Positions 1 through 6,790 of a stretch of 14,875 nt of DNA are shown in pieces (the first letter of the stretch is position 1; each line of letters begins with the position of its first letter). The stretch comes from Porticoccaceae bacterium (lineage in GTDB: Bacteria > Pseudomonadota > Gammaproteobacteria > Pseudomonadales > Porticoccaceae). A program made the position numbers and the translations under genes. The stretch covers positions 1 through 14,875 of the forward strand of contig DLXZ01000082.1 of NCBI GenBank assembly GCA_003448675.1, read 5' to 3'. Under the pieces are notes generated by a model. That model saw only the letters and a list, made by a program, of their open reading frames with translations, was not told the DNA's origin and made no database searches.

Positions 1-787
1 CCTCTAGCGGAGAACTGCTCTCATCCATATCCTGGCCGTACAGGTTAAGTCCCGCTTCCAGACGCAAGGTATCGCGGGCGCCGAGGCCCGCCGGCGCCAC
101 CCCCGCTTCGTGGAGGCGCCACCACAGATTTTCCACATTTATTGCGGGCAATATGATTTCGAGGCCATCTTCACCGGTATACCCCGTTCGGGCAAAGTGG
201 CTCTCACCGGCAAACAAAGCGCCAAAACGGGGTAATTGCCCAAGCCGCGCGGCGGTTTCGGTATCCACCACTGACTGCACTCGCGCTACCGCTTCCGGCC
301 CCTGCACCGCCACCATGGCCATATCGTTGCGCTCATTGATATCGACAACAACATGGCCATGACAAGGCTGTCTTGCCGCCACTTGTTCAACAACACTGTT
401 CATCCAGTCGCTCACCTTTTCCCGGGTAGCGCTGTTTGCCACCAGGCGATAACCATCGACCAGACGGTAAACCATAAGGTCATCGATAATACCGCCGCCC
501 GGATTCAGCATCAGGCTGTATAAAGCCTGCTTATCGTCACTTAGCTTATCCACGTTATTGGCCAGCAAGTATCGCAGGTAAACCCTGGCATCAGGCCCTG
601 TAATGTCAAAAATACTCATATGGCTGACATCAAACATGGCGCATTGACACCGAACCAGATGATGCTCAGCCACCTGTGAGCCATAGTGGAGCGGCATCTC
701 CCAGCCGGCAAAATCAACCAGTTTAGCGCCGAGCTTGCGGTGGGCTGAATTTAAGGGGGTCTGCAAAGGCATGGGCGGTAAAGGCAT
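1..787 (-). CDS. gcvT: Aminomethyltransferase, glycine cleavage system T protein (N-terminal part, runs off left edge)
   Basis: T protein of the glycine cleavage complex: it takes the aminomethyl group from lipoylated H protein, releases ammonia and passes the carbon to tetrahydrofolate, giving 5,10-methylene-THF. About 262 residues are present, so roughly the last 100 are outside the window. Family landmarks seen in order are QTPL near the N-terminus, VDFAGWEMPLHYGSQ, FDVSHM, the folate-site segment NPGGGIIDDLMVY, GPEA, YTGEDGLE and, near the left edge, ARDTLRLEAGLNLYGQDMDE. Two in-frame ATGs compete for the start. The one ending at 787 has GTGAGG about 4 nt upstream. The one ending at 772 has no Shine-Dalgarno sequence but gives the usual family N-terminus (MPLQTPL). 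The gene is divergent from the PsiE-family gene. I saw no glycine riboswitch in the 134-nt upstream gap. Confidence 0.95.
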   Translation of the reverse strand, partial: MPLPPMPLQTPLNSAHRKLGAKLVDFAGWEMPLHYGSQVAEHHLVRCQCAMFDVSHMSIFDITGPDARVYLRYLLANNVDKLSDDKQALYSLMLNPGGGIIDDLMVYRLVDGYRLVANSATREKVSDWMNSVVEQVAARQPCHGHVVVDINERNDMAMVAVQGPEAVARVQSVVDTETAARLGQLPRFGALFAGESHFARTGYTGEDGLEIILPAINVENLWWRLHEAGVAPAGLGARDTLRLEAGLNLYGQDMDESSSPLE

Positions 788-859
788 CGGGCCTCACGGC
801 GAGCGAAGCGCTATCTTAAACCGGGAGCCAGGCCCAGGCTATCACCACCACCTCGAACC

Positions 860-878
860 GATGATAAGAATCATCCCC
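860..878. promoter_or_regulatory. Candidate Fur box between gcvT and the PsiE-family gene
   Basis: The site holds a perfect 6-bp inverted repeat, GATGAT at 860-865 and ATCATC at 870-875, with spacer AAGA. Against the classical 19-bp Fur consensus, 860-878 matches 13 of 19 positions by eye. Against the 7-1-7 form (TGATAAT-N-ATTATCA), 862-876 matches 11 of 14. It lies about 43 bp before the PsiE-family start and 72 bp before the gcvT start, so either gene could be affected. A TAGAAT hexamer at 898-903 could be a -10 for the PsiE gene, but no convincing -35 pairs with it. This is inference from sequence only. Confidence 0.4.
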
Positions 879-921
879 TCAAAGCGGTTTAATTGGCTAG
901 AATTCGACCCAACCAATCAGA

Positions 922-1422
922 ATGACCAGAACGATGGAACCAGAAAAACCCGCAAGCCCCTCAATTCACGCCGACACTCAGCACGAGCCGGGCCACGATT
1001 TACATCTGGGTCATGAAGACCCGACGATTCGCTTTCTGCACCACATTATCCGGATCGCGGTAAAAATACTGGCGGTGTTGATGGTGCTGGTCATTGTCTG
1101 GGGCATCGGCGACGTGATTTATGTACTCTATCAACGCATCACCGAACCACCTTTTCTGCTCCTGCAAATCAACGACATTCTGGCCACCTTCGGCGCTTTT
1201 CTGGCCGTGTTGATTGCCATCGAGATTTTTATCAATATCAGGATGTATCTCAGCACCAACATCATCCCGGTGCGTTTGGTTATCGCCACGGCGCTGATGG
1301 CCATTGCCCGAAAAGTGATTATTTTTGATTTTGAAAAAATCACACCACCTTATATATACGGCACCGCCGCCGTGGTGCTGGCGCTGGGCGTCACCTATTG
1401 GTTAATTACCAAGAAAACCTGA
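922..1422 (+). CDS. PsiE-family (phosphate-starvation-inducible) integral membrane protein
   Basis: A 166-residue inner-membrane protein resembling the PsiE family (recalled Pfam PsiE). No biochemical function is established for the family; the name comes from phosphate-starvation induction in E. coli. Four hydrophobic segments are visible at about residues 43-70, 85-107, 114-133 and 145-163, separated by short charged loops. The N-terminal tail of about 40 residues is hydrophilic and rich in histidine (H16, H21, H25, H28, H31, then H40 and H41). At 166 residues it is longer than the E. coli protein (about 136), mostly because of this tail. The start is uncertain: ATG at 922 or ATG at 934, neither with a clear Shine-Dalgarno sequence. 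It is divergent from gcvT and convergent with ubiI, with only 18 nt between stop codons. I see no pho box; the nearby Fur-like site is the only regulatory candidate. Confidence 0.82.
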   Translation: MTRTMEPEKPASPSIHADTQHEPGHDLHLGHEDPTIRFLHHIIRIAVKILAVLMVLVIVWGIGDVIYVLYQRITEPPFLLLQINDILATFGAFLAVLIAIEIFINIRMYLSTNIIPVRLVIATALMAIARKVIIFDFEKITPPYIYGTAAVVLALGVTYWLITKKT

Positions 1423-1440
1423 TCAATCCGAAAATAAAGC

Positions 1441-2691
1441 CTAAGGGATTCCCATGGCTCGCTTGATCAGCTGATTTTTAACCGGCCCCAGGCCATCCAC
1501 CTGTTTCATACCCCAGTTTCGCAACAGGCGAAACGGCAACTCGTCCCGCTCGAACAAACGCTTTAAACCCTCCATGCCAGCCATGGCAGCCAGATTCTCC
1601 GGTTTGCGCCGTCGTTGATAACGCCTCAGCACATCGGTTGAACCAATATCACGACCCTGCGCGTAACAATTTCCTAGCTCTTCACTCAGCACCCGCACAT
1701 CATTCAGACCCAGATTTACCCCCTGGCCAGCTAAAGGATGGATCGTGTGGGCGGCATCTCCGACCAGGGCGATACGGGGCTTGACGTAATCAATGACATG
1801 ACTCTGGGTGAGTGGATAACTCCGGCGGCTGGTCACTAACTCCAGCGCCCCCAGACAGCTTTCACTGGCGAGGCCCAACTCCCGACAAAACGCCTGATCG
1901 GATAGGGCCATCAGTTGCTCCGCTCGTTGGTGCTGCTGGGACCAGACGATGGAGATATAGTGGCTGTCACCATCATGGTTTTGCAGGGGCAGGAAGGCTA
2001 GCGGTCCCTGGGGGGCAAACCATTGCCAGGCCTTACCGACATGGCTGTGCTCACAACGTAGCGTAGCAACGATGGCTTGCTGTCCATAATCCCAGCTTCG
2101 CGTCTCGAAACCACAGAAATCTCGCAGGGCGGAGCGGGAGCCATCGGCGGCGACTAACAGTCGGGTCAAAACTGTGTGTCCCTGGAGTTGCAACTGGAGC
2201 AATTCATTGTTTGTCCTGATCTCACCAGCATCCGCCGAACCCTGGTTCACGGCAGTCACTGTTTCGGGACAAAGCAGTTCTATGTTTTGCTGGTCAACAA
2301 TCGCCGTGTACAGGGTCTGAAGGATCAGCGAATTTTCAACGATATGGCCCAGATCGGCCTGATCAATTGCTTCGGCGTCGAAACTGACGGTGCCCGTGCC
2401 ATCGGCGTCATGCACTTCCATACAGGTATAGGGGCAGGCTCGCGCGGCCTTGATGGTTTCCCACACGCCAAACTCTTCCAGTAACAAACGGGAAGCTTCG
2501 CTCAAGGCAACTACCCGCGTGTCAAAAGGCGCCTCTTCATCGCCCTCGTATACCTGAGCCGGAGGCGGTTCCCGCGCTTCGACCAGGGCGATACGCAACG
2601 GTTTATCCGGGCTAAGCCGGGCTAACGACAGAGCCAGGGAAGCACCGACTATGCCAGCGCCGGCAACCACCACATCGTAATCCGGCTTCAT
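1441..2691 (-). CDS. ubiI: FAD-dependent ubiquinone C5-hydroxylase (UbiI/VisC)
   Basis: Class A flavin monooxygenase of the UbiH/F/I group. UbiI hydroxylates C5 of the octaprenylphenol ring in aerobic ubiquinone synthesis, at the cytoplasmic face of the membrane. The 416 residues carry the dinucleotide motif GAGIVG (11-16), a DTRVVALSE segment (about 57-65), the DG motif AADG (181-184), and the GD motif GDAAHTIHPLAGQG (311-324), all intact. LGHIVENS (114-121) and the C-terminal NQLIKRAMG segment match UbiI/VisC rather than UbiH. It overlaps the ubiH stop by 4 bp (ATGA, 2688-2691), so translation is likely coupled; AAGG lies about 5 nt upstream. Position after ubiH and before the gcv region is the usual gammaproteobacterial arrangement. 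Assignment as UbiI rather than UbiF rests on resemblance plus this synteny. Confidence 0.92.
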   Translation of the reverse strand: MKPDYDVVVAGAGIVGASLALSLARLSPDKPLRIALVEAREPPPAQVYEGDEEAPFDTRVVALSEASRLLLEEFGVWETIKAARACPYTCMEVHDADGTGTVSFDAEAIDQADLGHIVENSLILQTLYTAIVDQQNIELLCPETVTAVNQGSADAGEIRTNNELLQLQLQGHTVLTRLLVAADGSRSALRDFCGFETRSWDYGQQAIVATLRCEHSHVGKAWQWFAPQGPLAFLPLQNHDGDSHYISIVWSQQHQRAEQLMALSDQAFCRELGLASESCLGALELVTSRRSYPLTQSHVIDYVKPRIALVGDAAHTIHPLAGQGVNLGLNDVRVLSEELGNCYAQGRDIGSTDVLRRYQRRRKPENLAAMAGMEGLKRLFERDELPFRLLRNWGMKQVDGLGPVKNQLIKRAMGIP

Positions 2692-3947
2692 AAGCCCTTG
2701 CTCCGCAGCCTTTTTCCGCTCATAAGGCCAGTGCCAAAGCGGGCAAAACTCCCGCCCAGTTCCGGCACCAAATCAATGCCCAATAAGCCCAGATTACGAC
2801 CGGTTACCACCAGGGGGTTATGGCTGGTAAAAAGCGACGGCAGCAGATCACTGAAGCTAATCACCCTTTGCTGATCAATCCGACGCGCCTGCTCATAGCG
2901 GGACAAAAGCGAAAGCGTCCCCGGTGCCTCCCCCCGCTCGGCGCCTTCAACCAATACCCCGGCCAGGGCGGCGATATCGCGCAGGCTCAGGTTAAACCCC
3001 TGCCCAGCTACTGGATGCAGGCTGTGGGCGGTGGAACCCATCAAGGCCAGATGTGAGCGCGTCTGCTCCCTCGCCACGGTTCTGGCAAGAGGCGTTAAAT
3101 GGCGATGGCCAATAGCCTCAAACTTACCGGCTCGATTGCCAAATTCATCATGCAGTTGCGCAAGGCACTCATCATCGGAAACGCCCATCAACGCCTCGGC
3201 CTTGTCTGGCGCCATGGTCCAGACCAGTGACGCCTGACACTGACCTCCGTTATCCGGTAAGGGTAGAAGGGCAATAGGGCCTTCGTCGGTAAAACGCTCG
3301 TGGGCGATACCCCGATGTGATTCAGCCAGGATGAGCGTGGCGGTAAGCGCGGTCCGGCCGTAGTCCTTTGTCTCGAAACCAATGCCCAGGTTGCGGGCCT
3401 GCGGCGAGTTGTGACCATTTGCCAAAACCACCAGCGCGGCCATGATCTGTTGATCGCCGGCCCGCAGAGCCATACCATCGGCCTTCGGTACAAGTTGCAA
3501 TGCCGGATCAGTGGCGAAATGGTGAATGTTAGGCGCTCGGTTCACCGCGGGGGATAGCACCTCTACCAGGCTGGCTGCGTCAATCACATGGCCATAGCTG
3601 TCGAGATCCTGCTCTCTGGCTGCAAGCAGGGCGTGGCCGACATGACCTCGATCGGAAACCCGAATTTCCGCGATAGCCGCCGAACGGTCTGCGATGTCGG
3701 ACCACAGCCCGATTTGCTCGAAAAAATTTCGACTACTCTCTGACAGGGCGATCTGCCGCTGGCGGGATGAAACGTCCGCCCAGGATTCCTCACCACCCGC
3801 CGAAGCCTCGGTATCCAGCAGCAGGATATTCCAGGCTGGAGGTAAGCGGGCGAGAAACAACGCCGTGCACAAACCCGTGAGTCCGGCACCGACAATGGCA
3901 ATATCAGTGCGTTCGGGAAGCGCCGGAGAGCGCTGCTTGGCAGTCAT
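2688..3947 (-). CDS. ubiH: FAD-dependent 2-octaprenyl-6-methoxyphenol hydroxylase (UbiH)
   Basis: Flavin monooxygenase that in E. coli hydroxylates C1 of the ubiquinone ring precursor. 419 residues from the chosen ATG. Seen: GAGLTG dinucleotide motif (20-25), VSDRGHVGH (97-105, a UbiH hallmark), HERFTDEGPIALLPL (217-231), HPVAGQGFNL (311-320) and a C-terminal NPLVVTGRNLGL stretch, all UbiH-like. Two usual family residues differ: the DG motif reads ANG (Asp replaced by N177), and the GD motif reads GSTAH (Asp replaced by S305; E. coli UbiH has GN here). A TTG at 3951-3953 gives two more residues and a 4-bp overlap with pepP, but the ATG at 3945-3947 has AGG about 6 nt upstream and is preferred. 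The gene sits between pepP and ubiI in a compact operon. Confidence 0.92.
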   Translation of the reverse strand: MTAKQRSPALPERTDIAIVGAGLTGLCTALFLARLPPAWNILLLDTEASAGGEESWADVSSRQRQIALSESSRNFFEQIGLWSDIADRSAAIAEIRVSDRGHVGHALLAAREQDLDSYGHVIDAASLVEVLSPAVNRAPNIHHFATDPALQLVPKADGMALRAGDQQIMAALVVLANGHNSPQARNLGIGFETKDYGRTALTATLILAESHRGIAHERFTDEGPIALLPLPDNGGQCQASLVWTMAPDKAEALMGVSDDECLAQLHDEFGNRAGKFEAIGHRHLTPLARTVAREQTRSHLALMGSTAHSLHPVAGQGFNLSLRDIAALAGVLVEGAERGEAPGTLSLLSRYEQARRIDQQRVISFSDLLPSLFTSHNPLVVTGRNLGLLGIDLVPELGGSFARFGTGLMSGKRLRSKGL

Positions 3948-3949
3948 AT

Positions 3950-5260
3950 TCAACCTGCCATAAAGGCTTCGATATCAGCCACGGTTTTGGGCACGCCGGC
4001 GGTAAGCACCTCCGGACCCTTACGGGTGAGTAGCACATCGTCTTCAATACGAATACCGATCCCCCGCCATTTTTTTGCCACTTTTGTGTCGTTGGGGGAG
4101 ATATAGATACCCGGCTCGACGGTCATTACCATACCGGGCTCCAGCATCCGCCACTGGTTATCGACCTTGTAATCACCCACATCATGCACATCCATGCCCA
4201 GCCAGTGCCCGGCCCGGTGCATATAAAAGCGGGTATAGGCGTTTTTTTCGATCAGATCTTTAACCTTGCCTTTTAGCAAACCCAGTTGCACCAGACCAGC
4301 GGTGATGATTTCCACTGTTGCCTGGTGGGGCTGATCCCAGGTATTGCCCACCTGAACCGTTTCGATTGCCGCCTGTTGAGCTTCGAGAACGATCTCGTAA
4401 ATAGCTTTTTGTTCAGTGCTGAATTTGCCGTTAACCGGAAAAGTGCGGGTGATATCCGCCGCGTAATGCTGGTACTCACAGCCGGCATCAATCAATACCA
4501 GATCACCATCGTTTAACTCGTCCTGGTTAGTAATGTAATGCAGCACACAAGCGTTGCCACCACCGCCGACGATGGAGGTATAAGCTGGATAACTGGCTCC
4601 GGCTTTGGCGAACTCATGTTCCAGTTCAGCCTGTAACTCAAACTCGCGCATACCAGGACGCACGGCGCGCATGGCCCGACAATGGGCGGCTGCGGAGATC
4701 TTACCGGCTTTGCGCATCAACTTGATCTCAGCCGGCTTTTTAAAGAGGCGCATTTCGTGCAGCAGGTGATCAAGATCAACAAATTCGCCAGGCGGTACCG
4801 CTCCGGTGCGGGCTCGGGCACGAATATCATTGATCCAGCCCATCAGGTGTTGATCAAACTCCCGATCTTTACCCACGGCGTAGTAAACACGCTCCTTATC
4901 CTCCAGCAAACCGGGCAGGATTTCATCGATATCGTTGATGGGGAAAGCATCATTGGCGCCGAAATCGGCACAGGCGCCTTCGGGCCCAGCGCGATAACCA
5001 TCCCATATTTCTCGATCCGGATCCCGATCCCGGCAAAACACAATGAATTCTCCCTGCTTGCGACCGGGCACCAGCACCAGCACGGCTTCCGGCTCGGGGA
5101 AGCCACTGAGGTAGTAAAAATCACTATCCTGACGATAAGGGAAATGGGTATCCCGGCTACGCTGCCGCTCGGGGGCTGCGGTAATCACGGCGATACTGTT
5201 TTTCCCGATCATAGACATCAGATCGCGACGCCGCCGGGCAAATTCTTTGCTATCTATCAT
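3950..5260 (-). CDS. pepP: Xaa-Pro aminopeptidase P (proline aminopeptidase II)
   Basis: Cytoplasmic M24B metallopeptidase that removes the N-terminal residue from peptides with proline in second position. 436 residues, close to the 441 of E. coli PepP. The N-terminal domain (about 1-170) has the FPYRQDSDFYYLSGF signature at 40-54. The C-terminal pita-bread domain has all five expected dinuclear metal ligands: D258 (LIDAG), D269 (AADITRTF), H352 (GHWLG), E382 (VEPG) and E406 (RIEDD). H359 in DVHDVG is also present. The start ATG is 13 nt after the ygfB-like stop, with only a distant GAG as ribosome site, so translation may depend on the upstream gene. The stop lies 2 nt before the preferred ubiH ATG. 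Linkage of pepP with ubiH and ubiI is conserved in gammaproteobacteria. Confidence 0.96.
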   Translation of the reverse strand: MIDSKEFARRRRDLMSMIGKNSIAVITAAPERQRSRDTHFPYRQDSDFYYLSGFPEPEAVLVLVPGRKQGEFIVFCRDRDPDREIWDGYRAGPEGACADFGANDAFPINDIDEILPGLLEDKERVYYAVGKDREFDQHLMGWINDIRARARTGAVPPGEFVDLDHLLHEMRLFKKPAEIKLMRKAGKISAAAHCRAMRAVRPGMREFELQAELEHEFAKAGASYPAYTSIVGGGGNACVLHYITNQDELNDGDLVLIDAGCEYQHYAADITRTFPVNGKFSTEQKAIYEIVLEAQQAAIETVQVGNTWDQPHQATVEIITAGLVQLGLLKGKVKDLIEKNAYTRFYMHRAGHWLGMDVHDVGDYKVDNQWRMLEPGMVMTVEPGIYISPNDTKVAKKWRGIGIRIEDDVLLTRKGPEVLTAGVPKTVADIEAFMAG

Positions 5261-5273
5261 GGTTAACGTGTTC

Positions 5274-5816
5274 TCAATGTTTGCGCTTTTCGGGCACCGA
5301 CATCATACGCGCCAGCTCCACCTGAATCAGGCTTGAAGCCACCCGAACGAATTCGATCAATTCGGCCAGGCTGACCTCGCCATCTTCCGACTCATCGGTA
5401 TCGGCATCAACCAGCGCTATCTCAGCAATATCTCGCATCGCTTCGGTAATATCCGGTGCCAGTTTTGTGTCACCAGACAGGCCAGACAAACCCAGGCCCG
5501 CCAGAAACCCGCGGCACCAACGGGCCAGTGCATCCAGCCTATCCGGCAGGGGCTGGTCATCATCCGGCAGTAACAGCTCAATTAGACCACCACCGTCATC
5601 CATCGCCGCCAGAACATCCTTGTGAATTTGTTCAAGTTGCTCTTCCAGCGGTTTCAGGCTGGTTACGCCGGCTTCGGTCAATTGAGAAAAAATCTCCAGG
5701 ATATCCCCGTCATTGACATTACCGCACAAACGCCCAAACAAGCCCCCCTGCAACTCCGACGGATGGCTGTCCAGACCCTGCATCAACAGGGCATTGCAAC
5801 ACTCATCAAAACTCAT
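5274..5816 (-). CDS. UPF0149 (YgfB/YecA) family protein
   Basis: A 180-residue acidic protein of the UPF0149 family, orthologous by position to E. coli ygfB, first gene of the pepP-ubiH-ubiI operon. The family's biochemical role is not settled; a Pseudomonas homologue has been linked to control of a beta-lactamase regulator, as I recall. Seen: LHGL-like start region (SELQGGLFGRLCG at about 20-32), LPDDDQPLPDRLDALARWCRGFLAGLG in the middle, and the acidic IAEIALVDADTDESEDGEVSLAELIEFVRVA region, all matching YgfB. The reading frame stays open upstream to 5990, but ATG at 5814-5816 has AAGG about 8 nt upstream and gives the family N-terminus, so the extension is rejected. It is divergent from the zapA operon. 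No C-terminal zinc-binding SEC-C motif is present. Confidence 0.92.
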   Translation of the reverse strand: MSFDECCNALLMQGLDSHPSELQGGLFGRLCGNVNDGDILEIFSQLTEAGVTSLKPLEEQLEQIHKDVLAAMDDGGGLIELLLPDDDQPLPDRLDALARWCRGFLAGLGLSGLSGDTKLAPDITEAMRDIAEIALVDADTDESEDGEVSLAELIEFVRVASSLIQVELARMMSVPEKRKH

Positions 5817-5934
5817 GGATAGCACCTTCGAAACGGCAGCCCGGCCACCGCGCCCCTCCGCTTGGCAAAGGGAATAAATTTTACTGAATTTACAACCCAA
5901 TATGGGCATACTTCTCGAAACGAGCTTAAGATTA

Positions 5935-5963
5935 TTGACCCGCTTGCAAGAGACCAATATAGT
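5935..5963 (+). promoter_or_regulatory. Strong candidate sigma-70 promoter for the zapA operon
   Basis: TTGACC at 5935-5940 and TATAGT at 5958-5963 are separated by exactly 17 bp, each one or two mismatches from consensus. Transcription would start near 5970 and read through a leader of about 95 nt before the first gene at 6065. A 6-bp inverted repeat, ACCCGC (5964-5969) and GCGGGT (5991-5996), overlaps the predicted start, so part of the DNA repeat may lie outside the transcript. Seen in sequence; promoter activity is inferred. The rest of the 248-nt gap (5817-6064) holds nothing else I can support. Confidence 0.6.
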
Positions 5964-6064
5964 ACCCGCAAAGGAGCGTCTATCAAACACGCGGGTTACT
6001 AGCAGTCGATGGCTCGCAACAGGCTATTCACAATCGAGAATCATTAAAATACTGTTTGCTGAAT

Positions 6065-6274
6065 ATGACATCAGATACCACGGACAGCCTTGAGCGAAAA
6101 ATTGACCAGCTGGTGGAGCTGGCCAGTCGCCTGCAAGAAGAAAATGCCGCGTTGCGCGAGCGTGAATCCGGTCTCGTCCGTGAACGCGGCCAACTGCTGG
6201 AAAAAAACGAACAGGCGAGAACTCGTGTGGAAAATATGATTAACCGCTTAAAAGCTCTTAATCCAGAAGGATAA
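6065..6274 (+). CDS. Small coiled-coil protein upstream of zapA (TIGR02449-like)
   Basis: A 69-residue, highly charged protein that is almost entirely predicted coiled coil: after about 10 residues it runs as a heptad-rich helix (LERKIDQLVELASRLQEENA and on) to about residue 60. It matches the small family recalled as TIGR02449 that lies directly upstream of zapA in many gammaproteobacteria, and it resembles ZapB in size and character. A link to ZapA or the division ring is inference from neighbourhood and fold. The start is ATG at 6065; an in-frame TTG at 6056 would add three residues. Neither has a good Shine-Dalgarno sequence. The stop is 4 nt before the zapA TTG start, so the two genes are almost certainly cotranscribed. 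Confidence 0.82.
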   Translation: MTSDTTDSLERKIDQLVELASRLQEENAALRERESGLVRERGQLLEKNEQARTRVENMINRLKALNPEG

Positions 6275-6278
6275 ATTC

Positions 6279-6575
6279 TTGTCCAGCCAGGAAACGGTTC
6301 AAATACGCATACTCGATAAAGAGTATCAGGTTCAGTGCCCACCAGAAGAAAAAACCGGTTTGCTGGAATCCGCACAGGCGTTGGACGCAAGAATGCGCGA
6401 GATTCGCAAGTCCGGCACCGTGATTGGGCTCGAACGCATTGCCGTGATGGCGGCCCTGAACCTTTCCTACGATCTGCTCCGGGCGGAATCGAAAGCTGCG
6501 AACAGCGCGGTCGACAAGAAGGACCTTCTTCGACTTGACCTCAAGCTCAGTAACGCCCTGAAATCGCTAAAGTAG
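6279..6575 (+). CDS. zapA: Cell division protein ZapA
   Basis: ZapA binds FtsZ and promotes bundling of protofilaments in the division ring. 98 residues, near the usual 100-110. The N-terminal globular part (about 1-45) has the ZapA pattern VQIRILDKEYQVQCPPEE, followed by the helix ERIAVMAALNLSYDLL (about 52-67) and a short C-terminal coiled coil. The start is a TTG: AGAAGGA lies about 9 nt upstream, there is no in-frame ATG until residue 39, and the TTG gives an N-terminus (MSSQ) nearly identical to the E. coli one (MSAQ). The C-terminal coiled coil is somewhat shorter than in E. coli. 6S RNA follows about 40 nt downstream, the conserved zapA-ssrS-ygfA order. Confidence 0.93.
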   Translation: MSSQETVQIRILDKEYQVQCPPEEKTGLLESAQALDARMREIRKSGTVIGLERIAVMAALNLSYDLLRAESKAANSAVDKKDLLRLDLKLSNALKSLK

Positions 6576-6607
6576 AAACAGGCCCCACTCCCAGCCCCCG
6601 GCTACGT

Positions 6608-6613
6608 TATAAT
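6608..6613 (+). promoter_or_regulatory. -10 element of the 6S RNA promoter
   Basis: A perfect TATAAT at 6608-6613 lies 6-7 nt before the predicted 5' end of 6S RNA (about 6619-6620). At 17-bp spacing the -35 position would read CCACTC, far from consensus, so the promoter may be driven mainly by its -10 or by an activator. Assignment to ssrS follows from position. Confidence 0.6.
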
Positions 6614-6618
6614 TAACC

Positions 6619-6790
6619 TACCTGGGGTGCAGGCTAGTCGCTACGTCCTTGACCGATATTACTACCAAGGGAATTTCTGATGGCGCTGTTGTGCATGTCC
6701 GCGAGCCGGAAAGCCTGATGTGTCACGGAGATACCCACCTTGAACCTTTCGGTTCAAGGCTAAGTCGACGGCGGCACTTCCGGGTACCTT
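6619..6790 (+). ncRNA. ssrS: 6S RNA (ssrS)
   Basis: 6S RNA mimics an open promoter, binds sigma-70 RNA polymerase holoenzyme and lowers transcription in stationary phase. Structure visible by eye: a long terminal stem pairing 6619-6630 with 6774-6786, with one bulged C (6777) and three G-U pairs. The conserved apical hairpin of the 3' half is 9 bp with a TTTC loop (6738-6746 with 6751-6759, CCTTGAACC/GGTTCAAGG). The internal-bubble segment GACCGATATTACTACCA at 6651-6667 closely matches the E. coli pRNA template region. CGACGGCGGCA (about 6766-6776) also matches the E. coli 3' arm. Both ends are estimated to a few nt. As in E. coli it lies between zapA and the 5-FCL gene. No clear intrinsic terminator follows, so the 3' end probably comes from processing of a longer transcript into the next gene. 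Confidence 0.93.

Noticed and set aside
788..921. Possible glycine riboswitch upstream of gcvT
   Set aside because: The gap is too short for the usual tandem aptamer and I could not find the conserved glycine-aptamer core segments on the gcvT strand.
2176..2484. Plus-strand open frame opposite ubiI
   Set aside because: Antisense to a complete UbiI coding region; no family resemblance and no ribosome site.
4682..5266. 194-residue open frame on the plus strand opposite pepP
   Set aside because: Fully antisense to a well-supported pepP with intact motifs; its composition is what a reverse-strand shadow would give.
5817..5990. In-frame upstream extension of the ygfB-like gene
   Set aside because: It covers the divergent promoter region, lacks YgfB resemblance, and ATG 5814-5816 has a proper ribosome site.
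6036..6046. GAGAATCATTA, resembling half of a Fur box, upstream of the small coiled-coil gene
   Set aside because: Only one half matches; the other half of the 19-bp consensus is poor (about 11 of 19 overall), which is expected by chance in AT-rich promoter DNA.
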